From contig OX578144.1 in assembly GCA_951213105.1 (NCBI GenBank), positions 81,444,301 to 81,508,300 of the forward strand: a DNA stretch of 64,000 nucleotides, given 5' to 3'. The translations under genes and the position numbers were made by a program. This document shows, in pieces, positions 1-13,046 of the stretch; position 1 is the stretch's first letter, and each line of letters begins with the position of its first letter. Origin of the DNA: Amaurobius ferox. Its lineage: Eukaryota > Arthropoda > Arachnida > Araneae > Amaurobiidae. Under the pieces are notes generated by a model. It had not been told where the DNA came from, ran no database searches, and saw only the letters and a list, made by a program, of their open reading frames with translations.

Positions 1-1337
1 GTTCAACTTGTGGTTCAAAATATTACAGCAAGAGCTTCAAATAGTTAAACATACTTGAGGCAATGACATGGCATGGACTCATGTAAAGTCTGAAACAATA
101 AAAAATTGTTCTGGAAAAGGTGGATTTTCAAATCCATTAACAAATGTAAATGCGAATGATGAAAGTGATGGGAGAACTCTGTGAAAAAGACTGGGATGAA
201 TAACATCACTGTCGGAACCAACATCACTTTTGAAGAATACATAAATTGTGATTCTGAAATAATTACTTCAAAATTATGCTTAGTTCAAGAATTAATAGAA
301 GCTAAACTAACAAAATATCTGAGCATTGAAATTTAAATGATTGTTATAGTAATAAATATTCAGTACTTTCACTGGTTACTCCAGTATGCTTAAGTCATCG
401 AATTTTCTTGGTCCCTTGAGTGACGACTTATACAGGTTTTACTGTATATCATGATCTAACTATACCAAAATGAACCCAAATATACCAGATGATTTTGTTT
501 ATAAAATATATGACAAAACAGTTTCCTACATTCTTAATGTAAACAAACTTCAAAATTATTCATCAAACCTTTCTAAATCGGTATTTGAAAATATTATTAA
601 TAATCAATTTACACTAAAAAGCTAAGTTCTCCTTGTTATTATGAAGAACATTTCCAAAATTAAATCAAAACAATATTAAGAAATCAATACCCACTACATC
701 TAATTATTTTCCTTATAAAATATAAATGTAAAAGAAAACAAGTTTAAAAAATCTCGTAGCTAACTCTGTCTTATTAACTTCTACATAAATGGAACAACAT
801 TCTTTCTACCACTAACAACTTTATGAACACACCTCATCTATATCATTAAAATTTTCATTTACAAATTTAACATGTTTTGGCAAATTTTGAATTTATTTCT
901 TATAGGTATACATTTCTTTTAATTTTCGAGTCAATATTCTTAAAATAAAATGATTTTTCCTTTGCCAATCACCAGATCTTTTGTTAGCTTATAGAGTCTC
1001 TGATGTGATGGAAGTTTACATAGACATAGCATGTGAATTCGTGCAACTGGTAAAACTGCTTCATTTTACTGATTTTATATTTTTATGATCTATTATTTTT
1101 TATTTTATTTATTATATTCATTTAATCACCTTACATATTGTGTATTTTAATCAACTTGCATTTATTTTTTAATCTAAATTTTATAATTCTTTTAATGCAT
1201 CGGGTCGTATGCATAACTTTTGTAATAATTTTTACAGTATGCAGACAGAAACACAGCTCCAATTAGTATTTCTGTGTCATGGTTGGCCCTTGAGAACATC
1301 CATGATCACAGAAATGCTTTTCTGGAGATTTTTAATT
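1..1337. other. AT-rich DNA, no gene recognised
   Basis: No open frame here has recognisable protein similarity or splice structure, and I see no RNA gene or terminal inverted repeat. If Pgk continues leftwards, this stretch is its intron or 3' flank, but the missing C-terminal Pgk exon (which would carry the GPPG and GGGDT motifs) is not present. Confidence 0.5.
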
Positions 1338-1562
1338 GTATTTTACAAACTATCACACTTTCTTGTTTTCCGTATTAAGTTTCATTATTTCTAAAGGGCA
1401 GTGCAAAAAACTTTCAAAGTAACATTTCATAATTTCCATTAGTTGAATTATCGTATTTTACAAACTATCACACTTCCTTGTTTTCCGTATTATGTTTCAT
1501 TATTCCTAAAGGACAGTGCAAAAAACTTTAACATTTCATAATTTCCATTAGTTGAATTATCA
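1338..1562. repeat. tandem duplication, two ~112-bp units
   Basis: The segment beginning gtattttacaaactatcac at 1338 is repeated from 1453 with only a few substitutions and a short deletion in the second copy. Both units end in ccattagttgaattatc. This is a recent local tandem duplication with no coding content. Confidence 0.85.
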
Positions 1563-2314
1563 GCCTTTTGCATTTCTTTCCAATTCTCACTGTGCATTTT
1601 GCCAGGTGAAAGGGCATTGTATATGCAATATGTTAGTTTAAATTAACAATTCAAAAATTTGTTACAAATAGTATATTACCACACAAATGTTTAATTAGAT
1701 GGGGATTAGTCTTAAGTATTTGGTAATATACTAATATATATTAGGGATGTCATGAAACCAAAAATCTGATACCAAATAACAGATACTATCGGATTACCAT
1801 AGAACCAATATAATCCAATACCAATTAGATTGCTATTATAATGTATAACAAATTTATAATTGTGGCAAAATTACGTAATAAAACTTATTTCAACCATAAT
1901 TCACTAAACACCTTCGTAAATATTAAAAAACAAAACATTTATAATACATATGTTAATAAATATTTGATACGCTCTTCTGAAAATCATAGTAAAAGAATGA
2001 TTATGAAATAATAAATAATTTATATTTATCTGAACAGAGTGAAAAATTGTTCTATAGAGAATAATTTTTTTTTTTTTTATAAAATACAAAATTTCTGATT
2101 GTAATCATGGATATAAGAAAATACAAATACATGATTAAAACAACATACCATAAATCAAAACTTTTCTATTTATTGCACTAGGGAGACGAGTTTGTGCATT
2201 GGTTATATCCGTGCCGGTAAATTGTATTAAATATCATTTAATAATATTCTCTGCACTTTTGGTAGAAATTATTTGTAGTGGAAAACATTCCCAGCAACCT
2301 TTCATAAAATTGTT
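1563..2314. other. AT-rich DNA, nothing recognised
   Basis: AT-rich sequence with homopolymer T and A runs. I could not identify a coding exon, RNA gene or element end. Confidence 0.45.
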
Positions 2315-2590
2315 TGGGGGTCATTGCGCAGTGGTTAAGCCCTGGGGATTGAACTCGGAGACACTGAGTTTGATTTCCGACTCTGTCCAAACTGTCTCCA
2401 TATTTATATGGAGTAAGGACATGTTAAATATGTGGGTCTGAAAGTCTTTCCAAGAGATTGGTAATGGGTGAAGAAGGATAGTAAGGTCCCTGTGGATGCC
2501 ACCCCACTGGGTTCCGGTCTAAATTGAATGGTGCTGTCCCAACATATATGTTACACCTTCAGGTAGGTTGGACAAGTAGGATCAAAAGAA
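2315..2590 (+). mobile_element. tRNA-derived SINE, old copy
   Basis: The head resembles a tRNA, with an A-box-like cagtggttaagccctgg followed by a B-box-like gtttgatttcc, as in pol III genes. The body contains the family blocks also seen at 52.2 kb and 57.4 kb: a 'gttaaatatgtgggtc' block, then 'gtccctgtggatgcc', then 'ctgggttccggtctaaatt', and a tail related to ggtcggacggtctggg. It is more diverged than the other two copies and its tail has decayed. No target duplication was found. Pol III would transcribe it, and movement would depend on a LINE-type reverse transcriptase in trans. Confidence 0.8.
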
Positions 2591-4129
2591 AGTAAATTAT
2601 CGTCTGACATGATGGTTATACAATAGTTCAATGAAAGATTGCTGAGGAGGTAGAAAATGAAAAAGAAAGACTATGCATACATACATCAACTGATCAATAA
2701 ACCGAAAGTGAACTTGTCGCAAGTAGAGCTGCTGACAGGTAGGGGCAAAAGGGTGCTTTGCATATGGGTTTGGGAGGTTTGAACTCAATCAATAACTTCT
2801 ATGATAGGAGGTAGTAGAAGGGCACATTTACTGCATAGGAACCCCAAAATTTTGTTAACGGTACTGGTCATAAGCCTGTGTCCCCAATCCAATCCCAATA
2901 AAATGTTTTAATTTATGCAATTAACTAAAAATATTGTAGCGGAGTGCAGGGTATTACTATTTTAAAAATCAGTTATTATACACTGAAGTGTTTAAGTATT
3001 TAAGGAATTTTTTTAAAGAAAAGAACCACGGATGAGAACTATGAACCATCTATCTGCGAACATGCCACTTTGCCAGTCAACACTGCATCACTTGAGCTAT
3101 CCAGATATCATACTCTTACTAGTATATCTAGCTCCCGAGGGGTACTGATGATGTCACGAATGCAATTGCGCCCATTTTTTACAACAATGATTGAAACCAG
3201 AAGTTTCATGATCATCAAGCTATAAATAACCCTTTTTATGCATGATTATGTCAAATTTTGTTCTATGCTGCTATGTTAAGAAAATATAAAATTTTAGAAG
3301 TTTTCACTCGAATTTAAAAAAATGCTATCTAGTTCTAGATTTTTTGTTAACAAAGCAGAGTATAATGTTTCGTAAAATCCATCAATATTTGTGGCAGCTA
3401 TCGTGTACACAAGAAATCAACCAGAGACAGATGGACATCATGTCTTAAAAATAATTAAAACGTGTTCGAGAAGGTCCTAAAACAAATTGTTTTCAAAATC
3501 TCAAAATCAAATTTACACCTAGGTAAAAAAAAATATATTAACCCTAGACTTGACCTCCTTAATCCTATCATTACCACAAACGCAAAATGAAATTGTTAAC
3601 CTCAGCATGATAATCCCCAACTCTTGCTCCCACTCTGTTTTGTTTAAACTGCTGACTCAACAAAAACACTTGGTGAAATCAGAGTTTTCACAAACAAGGA
3701 ATGAAAGACAATTTCAGTCTGAATAATTATATTTGGAAATATTGGTTTTAGAGCAAAAAATTTTAAGAGTTTTTTTTTCAGAACTTTTTAGTTTAAATGG
3801 ACACATAATAATTGGGTTAAATTTTTGTAAAGAAAATGAAACTTTCAATTTATCGGTCAGATGGGAGTGCACCATTTATGATCTTTCCATTTTTCTTTCT
3901 ACTTTATTCATTTTTTTTTTTTTTAGGAGGTGTTATAGGAGATGTTTTTCTTTTTTTCTTTTCTACTTTTAATTAGGCTAAGGGAAAGCAAATTTTTTTG
4001 GAAAAGATGAAAGTAAAATGAGTAAAAAAAATAGGATAATGAGACTGAATATTGAATTTGTATAACTTTCGCACAACAATGGTTATTCATATCCAACGTA
4101 ATAGCGCGATTTAATCAAATGTGAACCAG
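2591..4129. other. AT-rich DNA, nothing recognised
   Basis: No coding region, RNA gene or repeat boundary can be supported here. Short open frames on both strands have biased, low-complexity composition and no family motif. Confidence 0.45.
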
Positions 4130-4420
4130 ATATGTTTTTGCAAGAATTGCAAATTTTAATGTGTTTCAGTAAAAATAGCGAAATTTAGGAATCTTTCATA
4201 AAAATCACAATTTTAAACAATCTTTAATAAAAAAAAATGGTGAAATTTAATGCTTTTTTACAACATTGCAAATTTTAATGCTTTTTTGTAAAATTGTGAA
4301 AATTGCTGTTTCAAAGCCTTTTCTTAAAAATCATGAATTCTAACAGTCATTCACAAAAATCACTAATTTCAATATTTCTCATAAAAAAATTCTGAATTTT
4401 AATGGTTTTCACCATATTTG
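4130..4420. repeat. degenerate tandem repeat, ~40-45-bp period
   Basis: About six to seven degenerate units carry the pattern 'aaaatcacaattttaacaatctttaataaaaa' in broken form (for example caaattttaatgctttttt and aaatcactaatttcaa). The repeats are AT-rich and non-coding. The period is approximate because copies differ by many indels. Confidence 0.55.
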
Positions 4421-5213
4421 AAAGAAAATATTGTTCATTTTTTTTTTTCAATGTACACAATGATTTAATTTTTATATAAGTGTTAATGCTTTAAATATGG
4501 TAAACATTGTTGATATTTAATAAATTATGGAATAGAAATTGTTAAAGATTTTCTATCTTTTATTTCTGTAATCTTAAAAGTTATTTTCCCCATTTCTGCA
4601 TGATGATTGTTGAATAATAAAGAAACTCATTAAACATGACTAGTTTGCAGCTTTATCCGTTTTAAAATGACTAATTATCTGGCAAACTAAGCTTCATTTT
4701 TAATACATTTTACAAATAAATGAAATTGGAAACATAATATGCTACGATGTGCAAATTTAAGTAATACAAATCATAGTTTAACTTTTCTATCCGCAAAAGT
4801 TTCAACACATTCTTTAATTACTTCCTTTAGTGAATTTTGATTCTCTTTCAAGCTCATGCGATTCTCTTTCCTCCAATGAACTGGCACACACAGTGAAGCA
4901 GATGACTGATGTAGCTGTTCAAGAACATAAAGCTTTCTTTCCCACTTGAAATGAGACATGGTGAAGCCGGATTCTCATTGCAGATGGGGTAGAATAAAGC
5001 GATCACATATTTCTCTTTGCCTAATTGTAGTGGAGTATATTGCATGTTCCCCTTAAAATCTCAACTCTTCGGTTTATAGCTCAGCTCAAGAGTTAAATTT
5101 TTCATTGATCACCAATTGCCCTCCACCAATCTGCTAAATTTTCAGTCGCCACTACTAAATTTTTAGGTATCATGGCAATCTGGAGTTGTCCCTGTATAAT
5201 ATTCATATATAGT

Positions 5214-5214
5214 G

Positions 5215-5256
<42 letters not shown>

Positions 5257-5257
5257 T
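5214..5257. repeat. (TA)n(CA)n microsatellite
   Basis: An alternating TA run passes directly into a CA run. Confidence 0.95.
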
Positions 5258-5757
5258 GCTTACAGAGAAATAAATTTTGTTGAAATAAAATTATAAATTT
5301 ATTTTATATACGTTAAATTCAAAGACAAGAATTTACAAATTTATAAAAATCGAATACATCTAAATCAAAGAGAGAACAATGAAGAGAAAAGCATATTGAT
5401 GCAAGAAAAATGATAACAATATAGTATCAATATCTCTCAAAACAATAGATATTGAGACACTGGACAAATTTTGGGATCACTAACTGAGGGCTTTCTAAAG
5501 GTGAATAGGTAAACCAACTAAATTAGAAAGATTAAAATTTTAAAGAATATTTAAAAGTTATAAAGTTTCAAAGAAATGAGAAAGCCAAACAAGTGTTTTC
5601 ACTCCAGTGTTTTGTTTTTAATTAAAGTACTTAATTCCTTCCAGAAATAGATAAGATATACAAAGATAGGTAGTAGTCATAGAAAGAATTCTGAGAAAAC
5701 CAGTAAAATATTTTGTTTAAAAAATATTGATTCAAAATGAAAAGAAAGAAAGCAAAA

Positions 5758-5827
5758 GAAATTTTAAATACAATAATCTTGAAATTTTAAATACAATAAT
5801 CTCGAAATTTTAAATGCAATAATCTCT
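5758..5827. repeat. three 24-bp tandem repeats
   Basis: The unit gaaattttaaatacaataat followed by ct plus two bases occurs three times in direct succession with single-base differences. Confidence 0.85.
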
Positions 5828-5917
5828 AAATCAGCATCTTGCATGGAATAAAAGAATTTGAATTATCTAATCAAATATACTTTTACAATTTGTTAATCAA
5901 CAAAGCTGATATACATA

Positions 5918-7270
5918 CAGGGTGAGTCGGAATTGTTTTTACAAAAGCAGAGGGGTGATAGTACCCTACCAGACGAGCAATAATTACCATGGAACATAGG
6001 GTCGCATTGCACTCTGAGAGGCAGAAAAGAGGCACATCGAACTGCGTCAAGCATGACGCAGTCAGCGCCTCGGACATCATTGTGTACCTGCCTACGTAGT
6101 ATCTCCTACGCCAGACATGAACACAGTTACCGTATGCAAATGTCCAGGAAGCAGAATCAGCATAACTGGCTCCTAGTAGGTTCCATCGGTAGCCATTCAG
6201 AGCACACGTTGCCCTTTAAAAACCGATACAACTTCAATGCTGCAAGTTATTCCCATGATAACATCATCCGACACGTTGCGTGAATGCTATGGCGGAGTAC
6301 ACCTACAAGGAATTGGCCAACACACACCTCACATACAGTGAAGCCAAAGGGAATGGACATGCAGCACGAAGATTGTACGAGCAGCGGTTTCCAACGCGTC
6401 GTATTCTCAATCATCCTACCTTTGCTAGTGTCGATCGACGACTGCGAGAAACCGGGTCGTTCGCTATCGCTAACAGCAATGCAGGACGTTCGCGAATTGC
6501 ACGAACGCCTGAACTGGAAGAGTGAGTCCTGACGAGATTTGAAGCAGCTCCGTCCACCAGTACGCGAGCCGTGGCAGACGAAATGGGTGTTTCTCAGAAA
6601 ATGGTGTGGCGTATTTTACACGAGGAACGCATGCACCCCTACCACGTGCAACAAGTACAAGCTTTGCACCCAGATGATTATCCCCGCCGGGCAGCTTTTG
6701 TGCAGTGGATGCTCGGGATGAGGAATACCTACGATTCACGATTGCCTGCATACTATTCACGATTGCCCGCATTAGTTTTATGTAGCGATGAGGCAACGTT
6801 CAGCAGAGAAGGATTTTCAACATGCAAAATCAACACGTGTGGTCTGCCTGTAATCCCCACTGCACAACCCATCGTAAACACTAGCACCGATTTACCGTGA
6901 ACATTTGAACAGGTATCCTTGGTGATTACTTGGTCGACCCGTACATCCTGCCAGACAGTTTGTCCAGCGCAACATACTGCATATTTTTGGAACACATGCT
7001 GCCCAGTTTATTGCAGGCCGTTCCACTCTCCATCCAGAGCGACATGTGGTTTATGCACGATGGAGCCCCGGCACATTTTACCATCACGGTACGGAACTTC
7101 TTGAATGCCACATATCCTGCACGTTGGATCGGACGTGGCAGACCTCTGGTGTGGCCTACTCGCTCACCAGACCTCAACCCACTGGACTTTTCTTCGGGGG
7201 CAATATGAAATCCTTAGTGTATGAGACCCCTGTGGACTCTGCGGAAGATCTCGTCACATGCATCGTTGTT
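5918..7270 (+). mobile_element. Tc1/mariner-superfamily DNA transposon, 3'-truncated
   Basis: The left end starts cagggtgagtcgg directly after a TA dinucleotide, as expected for the IS630/Tc1/mariner superfamily. The first ~110 bp form the terminal inverted repeat, seen again in both orientations in the neighbour at 7441-8195. The copy contains a decayed DDE transposase and stops at about 7270, inside sequence whose continuation can be read in the neighbour from 7866. The right terminal repeat is therefore missing and the copy cannot transpose by itself. Confidence 0.85.
6280..7208 (+). pseudogene. DDE transposase, broken (DUF4817-type HTH plus DDE)
   Basis: A cut-and-paste transposase remnant of the Tc1/mariner superfamily. 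Translation starts at the ATG at 6280 (MNAMAEYTYKEL...). The N-terminal helix-turn-helix segment includes NGHAARRLYEQRFPTRR and RRLRETGSF, typical of the arthropod DUF4817 family. A second HTH follows (RAVADEMGVSQKMVWRIL). The catalytic acidic residues lie in CSDEATF, in HDGAPAHF and in the SPDLNPLDF motif. Defects are an in-frame TGA near 6523, a stop near 6898 with a frame change before the LGDYLVDPYILPD segment, and loss of the C-terminus at the truncation. It cannot encode an active enzyme. Confidence 0.85.
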
Positions 7271-7440
7271 GACATTTTCTTTGTAGTCGTAAAGTATTTT
7301 TGAAGCTGTAATTTATCTTCCAAAATTCAATTTCCTGTCGCTTCTAAAATGTCGAGGAAAGTATATTGTCAGATATTTATAGAATTTATGCTTACGTGAG
7401 ATATAATAGAAGTCTAAACACACACACACACATATATATA

Positions 7441-8195
7441 CAGGGTGAGTCGGAATTGTTTTTACAAAAGCAGAGGGGCGATAGTACCCCACCAGACGAG
7501 CAATAATTACCATGGAATATAGGGTCTCATTGCACTCTGAGAGGCAGAAAAGAGGCACGTCGAACCACATCGAGCATGACACAGTCAGCGCCTCGGACGT
7601 CATTGTGTACCTGCCTAGGTAGTATCTCCTACGCCAGACACAAACGCAGTTACCGTATGCAAATGTCCAGGGAGCAGAATCAGCATAACTGGCTCCTCGT
7701 AGGTTCGGGCGATAGCCAATTAGAGCACACGTTGCCCTTTAAAAACCGGCACAACTTCAATGCTGCAAGTTATTCCCACTGGACTTTTTCTTCTGGGGCC
7801 ACATGAAATCTTTAGTGTACAAGACGCCTGTGGACTCGGCGAAAGATCTCGTTGCGTGCATCGTTGTTTCCACAGACCACATTAACACAACACACGGAAT
7901 CTTCGAGAGGGTGCGTCAGTCATTCCTTCGCCGGTGTGAACGGTGCAATGACACACGTGGTCGCCATTTGAGCACTTGCTGTGAGTTTGTCACTGCATAA
8001 TAAATCTGTTTGTGCAACATTTGGTATTGTTCATTCGCTTTCCTAACACTGGTGTACGTGCAGGTTCGTATTCTAATTTTACTCTTTTCTGCCTCTCTGA
8101 GTGCAATGCGACTCTATGTTCCATGGTAATTATTGCTCGTCTGGTGGGGTACTATCACCCCTCTGCTTTTGTAAAAACAATTCCGACTCACCCTG
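7441..8195. mobile_element. MITE: deletion derivative of the 5.9-kb transposon
   Basis: A 755-bp element with ~110-bp terminal inverted repeats (cagggtgagtcgg... and ...ccgactcaccctg), flanked on both sides by TA. Its left ~335 bp match 5918-6254 of the neighbouring transposon. Its right part begins with sequence matching 7184-7270 of that transposon (actggactttttcttc, then MKSLVY...TPVDSA in translation). The transposase core is missing. The junction at 7775-7778 is CCCA, a tetranucleotide present at both deletion end points in the neighbour. It is non-autonomous but could be mobilised if an active transposase is present. Confidence 0.9.
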
Positions 8196-8427
8196 TATAA
8201 GGAAATGAAATAATGTAAAATTGTTTAAAAGTATAACATTGTAAAAGACACAGCTTATTTACTCCAATTAAACAGTTTTAATTTGTTTGAAAGTACAAAA
8301 TTGCAAAATGATAAATAGTTTCTTTATAAAAATTACGTTTTATAAAGAAACTATTTAGCATATTACATTTTTTTGCATAAATTAAAAATGTGTATAAAAT
8401 GCATTATTTGCATAAAATTAAACCTAC

Positions 8428-8684
8428 CCATTCCATACTATAGTTTTAGATCTAGCAATTGCAGCACAGAAAAGTTCAATACTCTTGGGACCACAATCTA
8501 ATCCCATAGAATCTTTAGGAATACCGGACTCAAGTGTAGCTGTGCCTGTTGTAGCATTCTCAGCAAATTTATCAGCTGTCACAAAGTCTACAGGCAAATG
8601 TATTTGGACTCCATTTTTCTTTGCCTTTTCCATGAGATTACCAACAATTTTTGATCCTGCTTCATCATATAATGAGGTTCCTAT
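8428..8684 (-). CDS. Pgk: phosphoglycerate kinase, exon (about residues 252-337)
   Basis: Pgk catalyses the reversible transfer of phosphate from 1,3-bisphosphoglycerate to ADP in cytosolic glycolysis. This exon encodes the first half of the nucleotide-binding C-domain, from [14 protein letters not shown] through [20 protein letters not shown] and ending KTIVWNG. It opens after the acceptor AG at 8686-8685 in phase 0 and ends with two bases of a codon before the donor GT at 8427-8426. The reading frame is intact. The following exon (GPPG..., and the GGGDT nucleotide loop) was not found between 1 and 8427, so it is probably beyond the left edge. Confidence 0.96.
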
Positions 8685-9789
8685 CTAATGAAAATTGAAT
8701 ATATGTCAAAATTCAGATTATATGCTCTACAAAATTTATAGTATAGACTTTATTTTTTTAGAAATAATAGCTTTTATCATGTAGCCTAATTAAACTATAT
8801 ACAATTTCATAAATATATACAATTGCTAGCAGAAATGCTTGGCTTAGCATGGGATACTATTGAAATAAAATTAACGGGATATAAAATCTGAAATATTTTA
8901 GCAATAAATTTGTTCTTTATTAAACTTAACAAGCCAGTCAAAAAGAGGTGTAAATAGATGGAGCTATTTTCGCAATTTAAACATCATTGCACACTAACAA
9001 AACAGGCATTTTAACTTCTGTCGTTCCACGAGAAGATGTAGGAGAATAAAACTTAAATTAAAGTTTTCCCTGGATCCAATCGCATTACATGGAGTATAAA
9101 AGAACTTTCGCATTTTTTTTTGGAAGTCTGATTTTTCGCGAGTACTCGCACTTATTGAACTTTGACCACAGTCAAAATTTTTTTTCAAATAAAATATGTT
9201 GTATTGTTTACGCACGCATATAATCTGTTTATTTATTTTTGTGATCACAAAATTTTTTTTAGCTGGCCAGTTATTGTAAATGAATATGTATCAGTATATT
9301 AAGTTTTGTTAATGTGATATTGTATATAAATTGTAATAGGTAAAAAAGGAAATTGTATGTAAGTATTAGGATGTCTGAAGATACTACAAATCTTATTGGA
9401 TGTAAGTAATATTGGTGTAAATGAAATATTGTTACTTGTATTGTATATATATATGGTATTTTTTTAGGACATCTCACCCGGTTAGGTTATTCTAAAGTAA
9501 TTTTTTTTGCGCAATGTTCATGACAATCTGATATGCAATAGTGATAAGATTTTTAATTTTTGAATTGAAACACATTGAGGAAAATTTAAAAAAACTCAAC
9601 CCCCTCACTTTTATCTAGCATGTAAGGACTTCTTTGGTGAAAATGTGTGTATGAATGGGACACAAATGTAGATTGAATGAATCTAATTTTTCACATCTGT
9701 CCTTGTTTTCGTTGAATTTCTGGGTTGAGAAACACACATATTTTGGAAATGAGAATTAATTGCATTTGACAATCCTATTTGCCCTAGGC
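8685..9789. other. Pgk intron, no element recognised
   Basis: Left part of the ~2.9-kb intron between exons 11723-11609 and 8684-8428. AT-rich with no recognisable element. Confidence 0.5.
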
Positions 9790-11260
9790 CCCGCCCCCCC
9801 CTTCTCTTACAGCTGCCACAGCTCAATACTCGGTCATCGCTTCAACAACCTCCCAAGACGAGGGTGACACAACATCGTCACCAGTGAATCTACCACAGCA
9901 CCTCAATCAACGAAGAGTGCAAATTGCTATCGCATAATATTGCTATTTCCAGAACCAGTGGACATTTTACTTTCTGATGTGGGCGTGAGGGACTTTGTCC
10001 CATGGTAGCCCGGAATGTAGCGTCTTGGTCTTGGTCCTATTTGCATAACAGATCCTAAATTTTTATTTCAAATTTTTTGTGGCATATTTTTTATCCAGGA
10101 AATTGTTGGTTTTTTTTTATGTCACCGCTTTATTTTTAGGCATTTTTGGAATATATTTTTTTTGGTTAGTCTTTGTTCTGTACCAGAACAAATCCTCGTT
10201 TGCGGCGGGGATATGTTGTGAAATGCTTGACCTCGTTTAATATTTATTTTCTTTCAAAATTTAATTGTCCGCAAATTCTAATTCACTTTCGATTCTAAAA
10301 CTTGTTCTCAGAAATTTATTCCAAATTGATAAAGCGCCATTTCTGTATTTCGGCCTTTTGGATATTTCCCGCCAGTTTTGGTAAACCTTGGCGTAGTAAT
10401 TTGTCACGCGTTTTAGTACATGTACTTCGTATTTGCATTTCATATTCCATAACATTGGAACTCTTTTTCTTTGCGTCATGAACGCGTAATAACATTAAAG
10501 ATGCTTAAGTCTGTTTTCGGTGAATAGTTTTAATTGGCGATGTGACGCGGACGGGGTAGGTCGCGCTTTGCCTGTCGGGGCAACGAATGAAAATTCTATT
10601 AGTCAGATTCGGAGATATTCTAAAATATGTAATTAATATGTAATTAAAGATTTTTAGCGAGCTGAGTCACTTCAGTGGTGAGATGATGATTTCGGAATGT
10701 TTTATTGTAATTTGATTATTAAGGATTTTGTCAATGAGTTCGGATTCAGTAGTCAGATCTTTTGTTCCATTCTGACTCCATGTAATAAATTGGTGAATGA
10801 AGGTAATCCTGATTCTGGAATAAATTATGCTGGAAAATAATAAATATATTCAAGTTAAAAACCGTGGTTAGTTTCATCTTTCTTCAAATCCATCCAGGCA
10901 TGACATCCACTACTTCCATTTCTCCAGGATACATACTCGTGAGTGTTCGCATCCGTGCAGCCCGAGGCATTCATCAAGTGAGCTTTCTCATCGTCTACTT
11001 CTACCTCCAGAATGATCACCCATCCCGAAGCGACCGAATTCTCTTTTCAGTTTTCGATTTAAGAACATATTACACAACGCAAAAGAAGATCAACCATGTT
11101 TCACTACCACCCAGCGACCATACGGATTTCGATCATCGTCGGTCGTGATTCCCTTGACCTGCGGGAACCGCCACGACACGAGCTACAACATATGATGCCC
11201 ACTATGTTCTACAACAATTGGTGCCGCTCCCATTTCATTACACAACTACAAAGGTATCTA
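9790..11260. mobile_element. possible LTR-retrotransposon debris in Pgk intron
   Basis: This block is much less AT-rich than its surroundings. A purine-rich tract (ttgcggcggggata) is followed by TGTTGTGAAATGC at about 10214, which looks like a polypurine tract meeting an LTR start. An AATAAA-like signal lies near 10818-10845, followed by 'tggttag' as a possible primer-binding site. Coding-like C-rich sequence lies on both sides, but I recognise no gag or pol motif and could not find a second LTR. It could equally be another kind of non-autonomous repeat. Confidence 0.35.
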
Positions 11261-11608
11261 CTAAGATTATTTATACCTTGAATCTATGATCATTATTCCA
11301 GAAGACAATGCAGTTAACTTTTAAGCCATGGTGACTACTAAACCAAGAATTTTTAGCCAAATGGGGAAATTACAAGCTAGCTTATGTGTTGTTACAGAAT
11401 TCTGTATTAAAGACAATGTAACCAGGTGATTACCACAAATAGCAAACATAAGACACTTTTAGCAGAATATTTATTATTTTTTATTTATTATTGTGGTTTT
11501 TTTTTGGTTTTACCCTCCATGTCAAAGATATTTTTTAAATAAATAAATGGCCAATTGCCACACCATACAAAAAATGCACTATAGGAAAAATCTAACAAGA
11601 TATACTAC

Positions 11609-11723
11609 CTCCATGTTATTTAAAGTCTTTAGGAAAGTAAATGACATTCCACCACCAATTATCATTTCATTGACCTTGTCAAGCATATTTTCAATAAGTT
11701 GAATTTTATCAGCTACCTTGGCT
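11609..11723 (-). CDS. Pgk: phosphoglycerate kinase, exon (about residues 214-251)
   Basis: Encodes the hinge-proximal start of the C-domain: [38 protein letters not shown]. The two lysines of the conserved GAKVADK motif contact the nucleotide phosphates and the transferred phosphate in characterised Pgk enzymes. The exon begins after AG at 11725-11724 with one base that completes the Gly codon opened in exon 21992-21873. It ends in phase 0 before the donor GT at 11608-11607. The intron upstream is ~10.1 kb and full of repeats. Confidence 0.96.
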
Positions 11724-13030
11724 CTACAAAGAAACATTGGTCAAAATGCAAAGGTATTTATTAATCAACACTGCAGTTTACAATAGATGGAATAAAAAAT
11801 TTAATATAGTTATAAATAAGATTATGATTCAGATATCCTACCAGTGCTGAAATATAATAGTTAGAAATATGCTACAGCAGAAAAAATCTGATGTGGGCAG
11901 CACATGACTTTTCCTGCAGACTCATATTCACATTCTCTTTATATCTTCAATAATTCATTATATTGAGTTTAATTTCACAAAATAATGCTCATAATTATTT
12001 AATATGACACTGAATTGGCACTTTTAATTCAATTTTCGTTCTCAATTGGTAACTGGACTTCAACGGTGGCGTAGCGAAAATGCGAAAAAACTAAAATATC
12101 TCAAGAATGGTATAATGGAGCTGCTCTTATTCTTTTCATCGTCAAAAATTACTTATAAAACAAGCATATAATTGATATAATTGAAAATGCATAGTTTTTT
12201 ATTTTAGATTTTGATGATTTTTGATGGCCATTTCGCAAAAAAAGGCAGGTTATTTTTTTGCGAATCGTACCAAAATCTAATCAGCATCAGGGTAACCCAC
12301 AAGTAACCTATCTATCAAATTTTGTAAAATTTGATCCATTAGTTTTTCAGATAGAGTGGATACAGGTAATTTTTGCGCGCCATTTCGAAAAAAAATCTGA
12401 TGTGGGCACCACATGACTTTCCTTATATAATGCAATGAATTTACTAAGTTTACAGCTAAAAAAATAGGTTATTCTTATAGTAGATACTTATATTTTTTTT
12501 CAAGATATTGAATTTCCGTCAATTAGTCGTCATTTTCATTGATTTAGTGTCATTTTTATCCACTTGGCAAGATTTTCGTTTATTTGGCAACATTTAAAAA
12601 GGCCCCAAGTTGGCGACATTCTGCCAAATTCATTGTCTAAACCTCGCCAAACGTTATGGACAGAGAAATAAGTTATTCTTATAGCAGATAAATGACTATT
12701 GATGTTCAAATACAAAAGTAATACCCAAAGTATCTTTTCTCATGAATGGAACAAGCTAGATCTACGAGAATGACGTCACCAAATTTATTGCATGATATTA
12801 CATGAAAAGTGAACATGTTTCTCAACAGTTATATATTTTTTTAATCATGGGATTTTTTGATAAATTTATATGAAAAATGTGTAATATCTTGAGAACGGTT
12901 CATGTTAGTGTTGTAAAGTTTATGTCAATCGCTTTCTAAGGAAAAATTACATAAGAAATGTCTATTTGAGTAACTTTATTAAAGGTTTTAATATTTTGAT
13001 GATTTTTTCAAAATTTCACTTGAAAATTTA

Positions 13031-13046
13031 GGGGGGGGGGGGGGGT
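13031..13046. repeat. poly-G run
   Basis: An uninterrupted run of about 15 G within family A surroundings. Length is uncertain because such runs are error-prone in assemblies. Confidence 0.8.

Noticed and set aside
4771..5045. Two overlapping minus open frames (62-63 codons)
   Set aside because: No family motif and overlapping frames with similar length. Not supported as a gene.
6053..6283. Open frame upstream of the transposase, repeated at 7576-7806
   Set aside because: It is conserved only because both copies share the transposon's 5' non-coding end. The real transposase begins at 6280.
1..8427. C-terminal Pgk exon
   Set aside because: I looked for GPPGVFE-like and GGGDT-like coding on the minus strand and found none, so the exon is assumed to be outside the window.
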